A stretch of DNA of 64,000 bases from Sipunculus nudus (taxonomy: Eukaryota; Annelida; Sipuncula; Golfingiida; Sipunculidae): the NCBI GenBank assembly GCA_026874595.1, contig CM049306.1:57542019-57606018 (forward strand). Direction: 5' to 3'. Shown here piece by piece: positions 21,900-33,629 of the stretch. A model generated the notes under the pieces. The model was not told the origin of the DNA, did not search any database, and saw nothing but the letters and a program-made list of their open reading frames with translations. The position numbers and the translations under genes are program-made. Each line of letters opens with the position of its first letter. The first letter of the stretch is position 1.

Positions 21900-22138
21900 T
21901 CATGACGGTTCTACAGTCATGACTTCAACTGCAGTGGTAGCATCTGGGACCTCTGGTTTCTGGGTGAGCGCTGTTGGTTCAGCCACTACGTGCTGGTTCG
22001 GATGATCTGGGGAGTCTGGAGATGGGCTGGCCATGTGGACCTGGATGTTATGAGTCTGATCCGCAGGTTGTATCGCCCCCAGGGGTGGAAGATTTGTCAC
22101 CACTGTCTGGTATACTGACACTGGTATTGTCACCAAAC
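21900..22138 (-). CDS. NRF1: NRF1 last coding exon
   Basis: 239 bp after 'ctgtttgttcag|'. It encodes LVTIPVSVYQTVVTNLPP, a lineage-specific Pro/His-rich stretch (PSPDSPDHPNQHVV), and the conserved end AVEVMTVEPS before TGA at 21902-21900. Vertebrate NRF1 ends AVEVVTLEQ. Confidence 0.95.
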
Positions 22139-25100
22139 CTGAACAAACAGAATTATGTAAAATGTTAAACAACCAATCTCCACAAATAGACCAATATTTT
22201 ACACCCAGATGATACCAAAAGAGCAAACAGCATCAAGTAAGATGTAATACTTCCAACCTCCATAAGGTAGAACCAATATTTTACATAAAAATACTAAACC
22301 AGAGCAAACAGCATTATGTAAGATGTAATACTACTATCCCCAAATCTTTAACTGATATTTACACAGAGTGGACCATGTGTAATAAGACCAACTTTGGGAT
22401 CGGCCACATGGTCTTAAATCGCAGGTGGTATCAAATGACAGGTCAGTTATAACCAATAGCTTATGGTTTATTCAAGGGTGGTCTTTATAGGTGATTTTAC
22501 AAGACTGGTGGTCTTTCAGAAAGGTCACATATGCCAAAATGTGAATAAGTTCAAAGTAAATAACAAACATGTTATATATTCAATATACTGATATCTTCAG
22601 GAGCTACTGGATTGATATGTTATAAAATATTTGATTATTTGATGGGAAGAAATGCTAACATTTATTTATAATTTCTCAACACTACATAAGGCATATAAAA
22701 TGGACATAATTAGTCAGAATTCAGAAAGTTTAACATCATCTGATTGGCTAATTGCTTGGAAAAAAATTCTATTAAACATTATGGTTTGGAAGTAAATTTT
22801 ATGAAACATTATGGTCTGGAAATAAAGTTATTAAAATATGAAAATAAATTTTATTAGGACTGCAAACCTGGCTTAGAATCTAAATTAAACTAGACATTTC
22901 TTGGCACCGCAGGTGCCAGAGCATCCCCAGACATAGTACGCCCCCCCCCCCCCCTTTAAGAATAGGCCCCCATTTTTAGCAGCATAAACTGACACTTGGC
23001 AAGCAATTATTGTTTCTTCCATCTATCAATCCACAATCTTATTGAAGATGTTGGTCCTGTGACCTTGACCTTTTGGCACATTTCAAGGCTATCCAAGAAA
23101 TTGACAGGCGTCTTCCTCTATTGGCAGGGGAACTGTATGTGCAAGATGAAATGTCCGAGAAGAAATGTTTGGCTGAAAATGCATCCACAATCTTTTTAAA
23201 GATGTGTCCTGTGACCTTGACCTTTGACCTCATGACCCCAAAATCAACTGGAGTCTTGCTTTTTCAATAGGACATATATAAGTCAAGTTTGAACTAATAC
23301 ATCAATAAAAGCAGGAATTATCATCCAGAAACTAATTTTTTGACAGATAGCTCCTGTGGCCTTGACCTTTGACCTTGTGACCCCAAAATTGATATGGATC
23401 ATCCACTATTGGCAAGTGAGCTATATATTCAAGATGGAAGACCTGGGATAAAAGTTTGGCTTAAAATGCATCCACAGTATCTTTTAAGATGCGAGTCCAG
23501 TGACCTTGACCTTTGACCTCATGACCCTAGAACCTATAGGGTTCTTACTTTAGTGGTGAGCCATACACAAGTCACGTTTGAAATCCATATGGCTATCAAC
23601 ACTGGAGATATCATAAGAGGTGTGTGATTTTCACCAAATATGGACACATTAAAGGTCAAGGCCACTCTCATGGTAAAGGTCATGACTCAAATGTAAATAT
23701 ACCTCATCCCATAACCCATCTCTCTACATGTGCATAATATGAAAGAAATCTGTCCATTAGTTTTTGACTTATAATGCTTACAGTACTGTCAAGTGGCAAT
23801 TATGGGGGTATTAAAAGGCGTAAAACAAGAAAAGGATAATAGGTGGTGCCACCAGTTTCCCGTATATCACAAGGCTATCCAAGATCTTCGGGCACCTTGA
23901 TTTTTGGACCAGTCCATGCAAGCTTACTTGAGATATTTAAGAATTTGTGTCATTCTCAGCAAAAATTGACCTATTCAAGGTCAAGGTCACTCTCCTAGCA
24001 TAGGTCATGACCCCATTTTAAATACGCTTCCTCCCCTTACCTATATCTAAACAAATGTAAAGTTTGTAAAATATTTATCCCGCTCACTTGTAAGGTTTTT
24101 CTGCGGCGGCGGCGGCGGGACCGTCATGAAACCATAGTATTCTGACTTTGTCTGGGGATACAATTAAATATTGTGTATGTCCATACTGCATTTTGAAGTT
24201 TATTGATATATACAAGTTTGAGGAAATGTGTCATTACAGCTCTAGTGAAAGCTCACAAGTGAAATGTATATTACAACTACATCATCTGTACTGTCATAGC
24301 AGAGTTAAACATTAACCAGTGATATGATGCTAAGTGATGGTCAGATATTTAATAGATTAAATCGCAAATAATAACTGTTTGTTTAATTGTAAGATAAGCT
24401 TGTCACCTGTGTGGTAAGCCTGACCTGTTGTGCCGTCTCCCGCCCCGAGTCCAGCAGCGTCTCCGGTCAGTATCAGCTGACCATCCTGATTGATGGTAGC
24501 CTCGGCCAGCGTGGCCACAGAGTTGGCATCGTTATGGTGTACCTCAACACTGACAGGTACGTTGTGCTGGACCAGCCCTTCCCCCTGGTTAGAAGCAACC
24601 TCAGCCAGTGTTTGTACTGCATGGGTTGCTTCATGACCAGTAGGTGCACCATTTGGCACTTGGGTCTGTCAAAGTAAAGAGAACAAATGCTCCAGATCAG
24701 CTGACATCATGTTGTAAATATATAAGATTCTTATTTTAAGATATTTATTTTCATGACAGTTGAGAAACTATTTATCCAAATATATTTCTGATCAGCAATG
24801 GGGCTCTGTCACACTTAAGAATTACATAAATTAAATACAATATAAAACAGTGAAATCAATTTTCTATATGTTCAACATTACATTACAATAACACCATAAT
24901 ATCTAATTTTTCAAGAATGTGACAACTTGCATTACAGGAAAATGAAATATATTTCACAACAAAATAAAAATAATTTGAGGGTTTGTACTTTGCATTGTCT
25001 ACCATATAATTTGTTAAGGTCTTTAGATAAGGGTGTTCCCTGAGAGACAGAATGTCCATTGGAGTAGTAGACTTCCTTATGACAAAGATTTCTGCAGGTC

Positions 25101-28100
25101 ATCAGTTTTGGTACACATGTTTACAGTTTATGGCAAATGTACATGCTATGGTAGTGGATTTAGCAGCTTTCTTTAAACTGATCAGCTATGTGAGACTCAA
25201 AATTAGACATTTAAATGTTACATGCAAGTGGAATATTCTTGTTTCTGTTCAGCTAAGCTAATATGCGATTTAACAGATGCGATGAAGCTTATTTTCTGTA
25301 TATATATTTTCCATGTATGTAACAAAGTTATTTGTAAATCATTTTAGTCTTTCTCTTGATGAATATGTTTCTTCAACAACATTTGTCACAAAATGTTAAG
25401 ACCCTAATTTCCAGAGATAGTTAATGATCTGTTGAAATTCATTGCATATTTCACTTTAATAAGTGATAACCTTCAGACACTCACTGTATGTACAACATGG
25501 GCTTGTGTTCCGTCAGCTAACGTGACAACCTGTGGGTTGACCACATCGCCCGTGTCTATGTGTATTATGGAGACAGTGCCATCAGGGTTGTTGATGGTTT
25601 GGACCATGGTGTGCTGGGCAAACCGTGGGTGAGCACCTGGATGTGGGCTTTCATCAAAGTCTGGCAGTAAATCTTCCCGACCGTGGTGCTTATAACAGTT
25701 CTTGACTATAGTTCTTAAAGCGTGAGTCCATGACACCTGAAACAATACAAAAACCACGTAATGGTTGAATGGTTATGGGGTTTTTAAAGTCAGTTAAGGT
25801 AGAATCCCTGGCAAAACTCTATTTATCAAACATCAATCCAAAAGTCGTATAAAATGCATATTAGACCCTATAGGGTATATATGCTTTTAAACCTGGTATA
25901 TAGTTTATTCTGATGGTATTTGTATTAATGAATATATATATATTTATACTTAAAACCAGCTAAGTGCCATGAGGAATTAACTTTCCAGCTGTTTAACTAT
26001 TCTTGGCAAAAACCCTGGCCTCTAATACTCAATGCAATAAACTTACCATGACTTGGTATTCTGGGGTGTTGCACTGTTGATACACTTTGTAAGTAATGTA
26101 TTAGTTCTGAACTAAGCCTCAGGGTTATGAATTTCAGGTGTAACCTCAGTGCATTTAAATTCTGAGTCTTCAAATATTGAGTAAAGTGAACTGACCTTCT
26201 TTTTCTCATCCTCCGTCCTAACATCACTGCGTACATTTGCCCACGGGACATCATTAGGCCACCATACTGGTCGACACTCTGGCTTACCCCAGCCAGGTTT
26301 ACTCCGTCCCGTTGAGTATTTCAACATCTCTGGGATAAATGCTCTTAACTGTGCCTGTGTGAGTCAGAAAAAATACATATAAAAACATGTTCTCATATCT
26401 CAGAAATGCAGAAATCTGACCAAAAAACAAGCAGTGCATGGTTTCACATATTTAAGATAAATATACTGATTTGCAAGTTTCTTATCTATATGTGAAGTCA
26501 ACAGCACCAGGGCTTTTTAACTTGTGCTATATTTTAATGGTTTCAGTTTTAGTTGAAATAAGCTTCACTGCTACAATCTGTTTCTCTGACATTGTAGATA
26601 ACAAAGAGACAATAATAAGTGACATATTCCCACAAAATTGTGTCTGTGATAAGTCCATCCCAAGAAAACTACGATTTTAATGGAGTAAATTTATCTTCAC
26701 CGCATACAACACATATAAAATCCCTCTTACCTGATGTTTTTTTAAATAAGTTATGTGGCTCCCACGAAGTTTTATTATATAATTATGTCTGAGATTTACG
26801 AGTATCTTTTCCACCACATTTGCAGATTACTGTGTCTAACATGTACTATTTTTGAAGTACCCTGCCTGTTTAACTTTTTGAGATTTTGATGATTCTGATC
26901 TCTAATGAGCACCCATCTCCACACACTAAATTTCCAAGGTCTTGACAAATCACTGACTCACTGGTTCACACTCTAATTATAGGTGAAGGAACAAAAGCAG
27001 CTGTGTAAACATTCTTCAGTTTCAGTTTTTGAATTCATGGTCAAGGTCACCATTTGCACTTTATACATGACCACTAGATTTATTTTAAAAATATTTATGT
27101 TACTTGTGATGAACAATTTGTCATGGTGGATTCTTATTGTAGCAAGGGCGCTTATTAAGTCAGTTACAGTATATGATTTAGGAAATTAACCAATGTTTGC
27201 CTGATTTCCACAGAACAGCACTAGAAACTTGCCTGTGTCATCTTATCTACAGGTGTGGGGATGCCGTCTATGACGAGAGGTGGCAGTTCGTGTAGTGTGG
27301 CGTTTTCTGGAGGAGCTTGTGGAGTCTGCTGTGCTAGTGCTGCCTCTAAATCTTGGATTACCATATTTTTACAGTTCCTCATCTGAAACAGATAAATAAC
27401 ATGTACTTATGATTCAAACATACCAGGATTTAAGGCTGGCTCAATATACTGATCAATGTGAGGTGACCAATATGGTTACTGAAGGCTCTGACAAGAGTCA
27501 TTATGATTACTGATAGCCCTGAAAAGAATTATCAGTTCCATCATGACACAAGACTTTGATAAGAATTGATATGATTATCAACATTTGCAAACAAAAAAGC
27601 CCATCAGACAGAAGAAGTTTTTCATTGTTCATAATCTGCACTGTAAATAAAATTTGCAGTAAGGATTGCACAAGTCTCTCCAGATATTTCAGGCAGATAA
27701 GGTGCAGCTGAAAAATGTAGTCTTCAACCGCAGGAATTCATGTCATATAACTGCAGAAATTGTTAGTTGGTCCCGCATGATTACAGACAATGGGTCCCAG
27801 AGGTCACAGGACCATTTTGGCTTGCACATGCGAATAATGACATGAGGGAATCCTTATTCAAATTAAGACATATGACAAATGTATACAATAGCACCTGAGA
27901 AAGTTCTGTATATCATATAGAATATAGGTCATTTGAAGAAAACAATTCGAGTAATGAAGATCTCTGCCCAAACCAGATACTAATTCGCAATTAACAAACA
28001 CAAAAATTCACTAAAAGAACTTTAAAAGGTTACGTTTTCAAATGTCATAAAAATTTTAAAATGTTGGTATGAGACGAATTTGTGATGGTTGGAAGTCACA

Positions 28101-30908
28101 GTTCCAGTCCAAATCTTTCATCTGTTTACAGACATCCCATTTTACTAAGCAGCTGTAGTTGCAGTCAATGTATACCATTCTTAATTATAATTGTCAGGCA
28201 TGTTTCAACACTGAACATTACAAACATTTACACAAATTCACAAAAGTCTCAAGACACCCTGCGACATTTCGTCAAGTTAAAGTTAATACCCTGTTAGCTA
28301 GTCTGATGGTTCCATCAAGCATACATCGTGTCCAGCTGTCAATATTAATTGATCAAGATACAGGGAGGTTGATCAATACACATAGCGGCACTGCTTGTAG
28401 TTCTGCTGATGGTCCCACGTTGGAAGCACACGTCTTCTTATTCAAGTACCAGTCCCACACAACTATGGTCTCAGAGCCAATAGTTTGAGATCCGTAAAAA
28501 AAGTTTTGGAAAGTTCTGAATGCAAAGACAGCAATTATTTGCTCCCCAAAAGTCTGTTTAAGGTCAGCGATTGCACACAGGAGTGATCGCAAACCTCAAA
28601 AGGCAAGGCCCTAAAAAAATCATGACCCAACTGGTTTCCATGACCTTTCACATCAGGGAGAAACAAGTCATGAAACCAGCATGCATATATAATGACCACT
28701 TGACAGTAAGTAAGTGCAAAAGCAACTCTCTTCAAGTTCAGCTGATCTGGACAGACTGCAGGAAGCGGAATCACTGTTCAGAGGAGGAAATCCCACTGAG
28801 CAAGCATTTCTAGATGCAAAAGTAAATTTGTAAAGATTTTGCAATGAATTGGCAAAATTTAATCTAAAATTAAATATATAAATTTAAGGGTTACTGTGGA
28901 AATATAGGGTTATTGTACAATTACAGTTGATCATCACACACTCTTACAGAGGATTCCAAAATTGTAAAACCTATGCCAAAATTGTAAGGGTAGGCAGCTC
29001 TGATAACCACTCAGTTGCAGCTGCATAGCTGTCAGGCCCGAGTATTAAAATAAAGTTTTCAAATGCTCTTGTCATAAAGACCCTTAAAAAATGTAACAAT
29101 AACCACTGCCAAACTTAAGCTAATAATCAATTTATTTCTCCTTACTTTAACCCCTCTCGACCTTAATTTTCCTTGACCCCTAATGCAAACAAAAAGCAAT
29201 CATCAATGTGTACTGGTCCCTGTGGACAGGGAGATCATCATATTTAACAGAGACTGTCAACCTGATATTGGCAGGTTGTGCTTAAATAAGAAAACAAAAT
29301 ATAAGAGAATAAAAAAAAACTGTGAGGTCCTGACCTGCTTATAAGTCTATCCTTACAGACTGTAATCATAATGTATACATAAACAATCCATAGACTTACT
29401 AACAGAAACTTAAACTAATAAAGCTTTGTATATTCAGACCACATCCAAAGCTTCAAAATGAATTAAATTACTCCTTACAAAACAAACACTGGATTAAAGG
29501 CAACTCAGGATATTACATTTTTTTATATGATGTCTATATAAGTCAGAATTATGAGTGCATAGCCATTGCAGTTCACTGTAAGAGCTTTTGTTGGTCAAAG
29601 TTCATCTCTCATTAAGTCCTGTGCTTCTGCCAAATTGTAATAATGACGCTCTAATCCTGAAGTGGATTTTCAACTCACCACATTTTCTAAAGGCTGTGAC
29701 CCAAACACTTTGAATGACTGCGATGACTGACTAGGTTTGCCTGGGGTACAGCACACAACCACAGCCTGCTGGCCAACGCGTGTTGTGTACTCATCAATAG
29801 TGTTCTTCAACTTCCTGTCAGAAGATCAAACAAAACCATCTGAATAAGGTTATAACAATAACTTACTCAACAATATGACACAACATGAGAACTAGAGAAA
29901 ACAGTGTAAGTGGCCCTCTAATACCTGAAAGGAAATGTTGCTTTTCAAGAGACCTGATGTTTTCCAGGGACCTGTTTAATGTATTTACCTTAACAGTCTC
30001 GTCTGTTGTCTCTTCCGTATTGATGGATTTGTTTCAAATGAGTGTGGTCGTTTCCTCTTCCTCCCAGTTGCTATGGCAGCAGCTGCAGCAACCCCTATTG
30101 GACCTACATTGAAACATGTATTAACATATAAAATTTCTAATCTGTAAAATTAAAATGATAATTACTACAATAGGTTCTGAGATGTTTTAAGGAACCTGAT
30201 AATATTCTGCTTTACAACTTTCTGTCTACGTTGTCTGAGTGTCTGCAAGGCATTAAGTTGTTTCTCCTTTTCCACAAATGTTGTTGCACTGATACATTTG
30301 CATATAAGACTTACAGCTAAAAATCTAAACTGGGTGTATTTAAAGGCAAAAGTACATATAAATGCTGTATTTGGCATACAGCTTGTTTTAGCATTATGGG
30401 CATGATACTGTTTACTCCAGGCTGAACAGGAAATGATACTTTCCCTGAAAGTAAGTCCATACAATCTAACCTTTGGTGTCATAAAACAGCAAATCCTCAC
30501 TGTAATAAACCAGCTTTAGTCAATACCCTATTTGTGTGAGAAACAAGCTGTAACCCACTCGTGTTGAAACTCAGATGTGTTCTGAAGTTTTCTGTCAGTC
30601 CCTTTGACATCTGACAAAAGTGGTTTACACAGATTATGGAGAAAATAAGAATTGAAACTCACTGCAATGATATTAAACTTTACATGATCCTTAATGTGCT
30701 ACAACTTGGGAGCTGAACAAGGCTGAAACTAAAGCTAACCTGCTGCGGCCAGTTGTGCTGTGACATCATCATGGACGCCAGAATTCAGGAGGTCAGAGTC
30801 ATCAAAACTGGTGCTCTCTGGTGAACTGGGCTCGCTGATATCGGTACTGATGATGCTGGCATTCATGGTGGCTGCCATGCTCGTCGTGATTCCTTGAGCT
30901 GTGTTCAT
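21900..30908 (-). CDS. NRF1: Nuclear respiratory factor 1 (NRF1 / P3A2 / erect wing family), complete, 8 coding exons, 492 aa
   Basis: Coding exons on the - strand: 30908-30740, 30103-29989, 29814-29679, 27382-27233, 26354-26196, 25736-25485, 24665-24407, 22138-21900. All phases agree and give 492 residues (human NRF1 is about 503). Order of parts: an acidic Ser-rich N-terminus with SSPESTSFDDSDLLNS (28-43), a basic nuclear-localisation stretch TGRKRKRPHSFE (69-80), RKRQQTRLL, the DNA-binding and dimerisation core (about 96-265: DEYTTRVGQQAVVV, ELPPLVIDGIP, KYSTGRSKPGWGKPECRPVW, PWANVRSDVRTE, VSWTHALRTIVKNCYKHHGR), then the Gln/Thr-rich activation region and C-terminal AVEVMTVEPS. NRF1 binds GCGCATGCGC-type sites and activates nuclear genes for respiration and mitochondrial biogenesis. 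The start is the first ATG in the exon; frames upstream of it are closed in the likely spliced 5' UTR. It is convergent with AHCYL. Confidence 0.97.
22890..24164 (-). mobile_element. Helitron-like non-autonomous element, copy 2, in the last NRF1 intron
   Basis: On the - strand it starts 'gtatccccagacaaagtcag' and ends with the palindrome TTGGCACCTGCGGTGCCAA type ('tggcacctgcggtgccaag'), then 'aaatgt' and CTAG followed by T. The interior has the 'aaggtcaaggtca' hormone-response-like strings in several diverged blocks, and the plus strand shows a run of 14 C at 22941-22954. There is a GGC triplet run at 24106-24118. The insertion lies between NRF1 exons 7 and 8. Confidence 0.78.
24407..24665 (-). 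CDS. NRF1: NRF1 coding exon 7 (activation region)
   Basis: 259 bp between 'ctttgacag|' and 'cacacag|gtgaca', ending one base into Gly. It encodes TQVPNGAPTGHEATHAVQTL AEVASNQGEG and SVATLAEATINQDGQLILTG, matching the AVATLAEATLQGGGQIVLSG text of human NRF1. Confidence 0.95.
25485..25736 (-). CDS. NRF1: NRF1 coding exon 6 (end of DNA-binding domain, start of activation region)
   Basis: 252 bp, phase 0-0, between 'gtttcag|' and 'aca|gtgagt'. It begins VSWTHALRTIVKNCYKHHGR EDLLPDF and continues with QTINNPDGTVSIIHIDTG and VVTLADGTQAHVVHT, which parallel QTFSNPDGTVSLIQVGTG and VATLAD of human NRF1. Confidence 0.96.
26196..26354 (-). CDS. NRF1: NRF1 coding exon 5 (DNA-binding core)
   Basis: 159 bp, phase 0-0, between 'tcacacag|' and 'aag|gtcagt'. 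It encodes AQLRAFIPEMLKYSTGRSKP, GWGKPECRPVWWPNDVPW and ANVRSDVRTEDEKKK, the most conserved block of NRF1/P3A2/EWG. Confidence 0.97.
27227..27232 (-). other. Non-canonical GC splice donor in NRF1
   Basis: Intron start 'gcaagt' after exonic 'cag', an ideal GC-AG donor. The join gives VDKMTQ|AQLRAF without gain or loss relative to the family. Confidence 0.87.
27233..27382 (-). CDS. NRF1: NRF1 coding exon 4, with GC donor
   Basis: 150 bp, phase 0-0. It encodes MRNCKNMVIQDLEAALAQQT, PQAPPENATLHELPPL and VIDGIPTPVDKMTQ. The acceptor is 'atctgtttcag|'. The donor is 'cag|gcaagt', a GC donor, needed to join KMTQ to AQLRAF exactly as in vertebrate NRF1. Confidence 0.94.
27383..29678 (-). other. NRF1 intron between exons 3 and 4
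   Basis: 2.3 kb of AT-rich low-copy sequence. I see no gene or clear repeat in it. Confidence 0.6.
29679..29814 (-). CDS. NRF1: NRF1 coding exon 3 (start of DNA-binding domain)
   Basis: 136 bp between 'cttctgacag|' and 'gtg|gtgagt'. It encodes KLKNTIDEYTTRVGQQAVVV, CCTPGKPSQSSQSFKVFG and SQPLENV, matching LRATLDEYTTRVGQQAIVL of vertebrate NRF1. The insert SQSSQ is a few residues longer than the vertebrate loop. Confidence 0.96.
29989..30103 (-). CDS. NRF1: NRF1 coding exon 2 (nuclear localisation signal)
   Basis: 115 bp between 'caatgtag|' and 'aag|gtaaat', entering with 2 bases of Gly and leaving with 2 bases of Arg. It encodes PIGVAAAAAIATGRKRKRPH then SFETNPSIRKRQQTRLL. RKRKRPH and IRKRQQTRLL are the family's basic segment. 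Confidence 0.95.
30740..30908 (-). CDS. NRF1: NRF1 coding exon 1 (N-terminus)
   Basis: The exon begins at 30921 after 'ttttcctgacag|', so 13 bases of 5' UTR precede ATG 30908-30906. It encodes MNTAQGITTSMAATM to DDVTAQLAAA and ends one base into Gly (donor 'cag|gttagc'). DDSDLLNS and DDVTAQLAAAG match the conserved N-terminal text of vertebrate NRF1 (DDSDILNS, ADEVTAHLAAAG). Confidence 0.92.
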
Positions 30909-31020
30909 CCCTCCCCTCACACTGTCAGGAAAATAAAACATTCAGTCAGAATCAAGGTTCCTTCATCACTGACATGTCAATGTCACTGAACAAGGTGCTC
31001 ATACCTCCAGACATGGGGTC

Positions 31021-31168
31021 TATTACAGTTGTTCTATTACTATTACTATTACTATTACTTTCAATTTCTGGTATTACTATTACTATTACTATTACCACAT
31101 TTTATCTTCTATTACTATTACTATTACTATTACTGGGGTATCTATTACTATTACTATTACTATTACTG
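31021..31168. repeat. (TATTAC)n degenerate array, left
   Basis: Runs of 'attactattactattac' interrupted by short non-repeat spacers. The flank 'cagacatggggt' is repeated in inverted orientation beside the second array at 33.12 kb. Confidence 0.85.
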
Positions 31169-31910
31169 AAACTGATGGGGGGATTCTAAACCTTGCGCAG
31201 CCATGAGTGCTATAAACTAGCACTACCATCACATGTTTAAATAATATTACAAGCACCTATATCATCCAGTACTACACAATTTTCTTATACTGTGTCTGAC
31301 ATTTACAAGAAGCCTACTGGAACTGGAGATCTTAATTATTTCAGCTTCTTTAATTGTGGTTTTTTTTTATATTTTGAAACCTCAATGATCATTATTGGGG
31401 CATTTCAAGTCGAAATTATAAGACAACTGTATGAACTCTTGAATACATGTAATTTAAAAGCAACCCATTGTAAAGGCCTGGGCATATTTAAAATATTGAT
31501 TTATAATTATATGCGTACTTGTACTTTTTATATTATTTTTATATATATTTCACATAAATTTATAAATTTATTTTATAATACATACTTCTGTTTAGATTTA
31601 ATCTTCTTTCTCATAGTTAATAAATAAAAGATTTTCAGAGTAACTAAAAATTGTCACCAGAGGAATTTCTCATTATTATTGCATATTATTATTAAGTATC
31701 AAAGCTGACAATTCAGTCCTTTATGTATGTATCAGGAGAGGAATTTATGTAGGGCTGTGTCCTGTTTCCCAACCCTTGTAAATATATCCAAAAAAAATAT
31801 TGTTTATGTCAAGATTCTGGACAGAACCAAACTGGAGACAAAAGTACCCCATCTTCTCGGGTGTATATGTTCATTTTGATGTGATGCCATGTTTTATTCC
31901 ATCACATAGT

Positions 31911-32004
31911 ACATCTTGAGAGTGAACAGAGAGGTGGTAAACTTTACAATAATATGCTACCATTATTGTAAAGTTTACCACCTCTCTGTTCACTCTCAAG
32001 ATGT
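31911..32004. repeat. Perfect 43-bp inverted repeat with 8-nt spacer
   Basis: The left arm 31911-31953 ('acatcttgagagtgaacaga' ... 'actttacaataat') is exactly complementary to 31962-32004, with spacer 'atgctacc'. No mismatch was found. It lies in the NRF1 intron upstream of the first coding exon. It could be a hairpin-RNA locus, a recent palindromic duplication, or an assembly fold-back. Confidence 0.95.
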
Positions 32005-32984
32005 TACGTAGCATGCATGGCTTTTATTCTTCAGGCATGTCCTTCTTCATTGCAGCAAAACCAGCATAGGATAATTTAGGAAAATGGAGAGTGATTTAAA
32101 CTTACATCAATTTTACAAAACAAATAAAATATTATTTAAATCACTTTCACAATAAATTTGGTATTTAACAATCTTGTACTTAAAATTTTGTACATAACAG
32201 GATGTGATTATTTGATATCAAAATTTCAGATATTTAATAATAGAATATTAACAAATAAATTAATATAGTTGGTTCATTTAATTTTTCAAAATATAAATTA
32301 ACATAATTTTAGATACTGAATGAAGGTCTGCAAAATTGGTACTATGAAATAACTACAAGTATTCAAAGAATAGTTTTAAAAGAATATGTAAATAAATCAA
32401 CTAGATAATACATGTGCCTGCAGTATGATTTTATCCAAGTGATTGTGGTACTGGTATGACTTTTTAGCAATGTAGGCTTCAATACACTACGGGTATTGAA
32501 AACACCATAAGCTTATCATGAACATTTTTGGTCTGCACTGTATCTGGTTCCATATTATATTATTTTTTAATGTGTGTTATTGCAGTCTGTATGATCAAAA
32601 TGCAAACTGGCTTTTGAAAACAAATCTAGGTACATTTCAGAATATGCATATGGATTGATGGATGTGAGATAAGATGTACATGTCACAATAATAATACACT
32701 ATTTATCTGTCTCTTAACATCAAACATGCCTCTGTTTATCCATGGTTTACTAATCAAAGGTCAAATTGTGCCAGGTAACCTATTTGGCTGTGACCTAATC
32801 TGTCCAGTACTCTTATGTAATTAGCACCAGTGGTCACCAGCAATGTGGCAGCTGGCCCATGCTTGCCTCAACAATAGGCACATCCTGGGCAATTACTGGT
32901 CAAGAACTGAGTCTGTTCAGCATTATTTGCTGATATGCTTCATGATCAACGGGCTCACAGGAAGTAATAGAAGTAATATGTATT

Positions 32985-33121
32985 ACTCTATTACTTTGCC
33001 TTCTATTTCTATTACTATTACTATTACAGCTCAAATTTTTAAGTCTATTACTATTATTATTACTATTACATGGAAAAAGCTGTAATAGTCTATTACTATT
33101 ACTATTACTTATTACTATTAC
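32985..33121. repeat. (TATTAC)n degenerate array, right
   Basis: Same hexamer family as at 31.0 kb ('ctattactattactattac'), ending 'attaccccatgtctgcatac'. The 'accccatgtctg' edge is the inverse of the left array's edge, suggesting that the two arrays are ends of one 2.1 kb unit or parts of one repeat family. Confidence 0.85.
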
Positions 33122-33629
33122 CCCATGTCTGCATACCTCCCCTATTTTTCATAAAAACTACATGCATAAATTCAAAATTACTCATGTTTACAATGTCTAT
33201 ATAAAAAAGAACATGCCTACAGTGTCAGTTATGCACTATCACTGTTCATGATTTTCATATTCATGATGCTAATATCTCAAATTGTCATGTACATTTGTCA
33301 TTATACAAGTTATCCAGGAATCCTCTGGGGATCTGTCTCTCCTCCCTAGATTCATGATTCTCCTAAGCTATACACAACTAAGTCACCTAAGTCATAATTA
33401 ACAAGAAGTGGTCAGGCAATGGTCCTCAGAGGGCCCTGCATTTCCACTAGTCCTGGACTAGTTTATATATGGGTGAAAAAATAAGTTTAATTTGAAAAAT
33501 ATGACAAACTAAAACATGTATTTATCAATATGCATGAGGGAAAAAATCCTAATGGATCATATGATTTTAAAGAAGATATGTCTGAAAAAAGAGTGCAATA
33601 GAAAATCACCAAATGTAGTCTGTTAGCCA

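Noticed and set aside
21900-22226. Reading the last NRF1 exon from an ATG at 22226 as a separate gene.
   Set aside because: The first ~29 codons are intronic; the acceptor at 22139-22140 and the phase with exon 7 place the segment in NRF1.
23070-23270. Possible nuclear-receptor response elements from the many AAGGTCA and TGACCTTGACC strings.
   Set aside because: They are part of the Helitron-like repeat consensus and appear in every copy; no evidence of regulatory use at this locus.
30909-30941. An upstream in-frame ATG for NRF1 giving MFYFPDSVRGG before the chosen Met.
   Set aside because: It lies upstream of the acceptor 'ttttcctgacag', so it would be intronic; NRF1 relatives do not have this text.
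31000-31189. A Leu/Ile/Thr-rich open frame (LLLLLLL, TITITI).
   Set aside because: It is only the TATTAC hexamer array read in frame.
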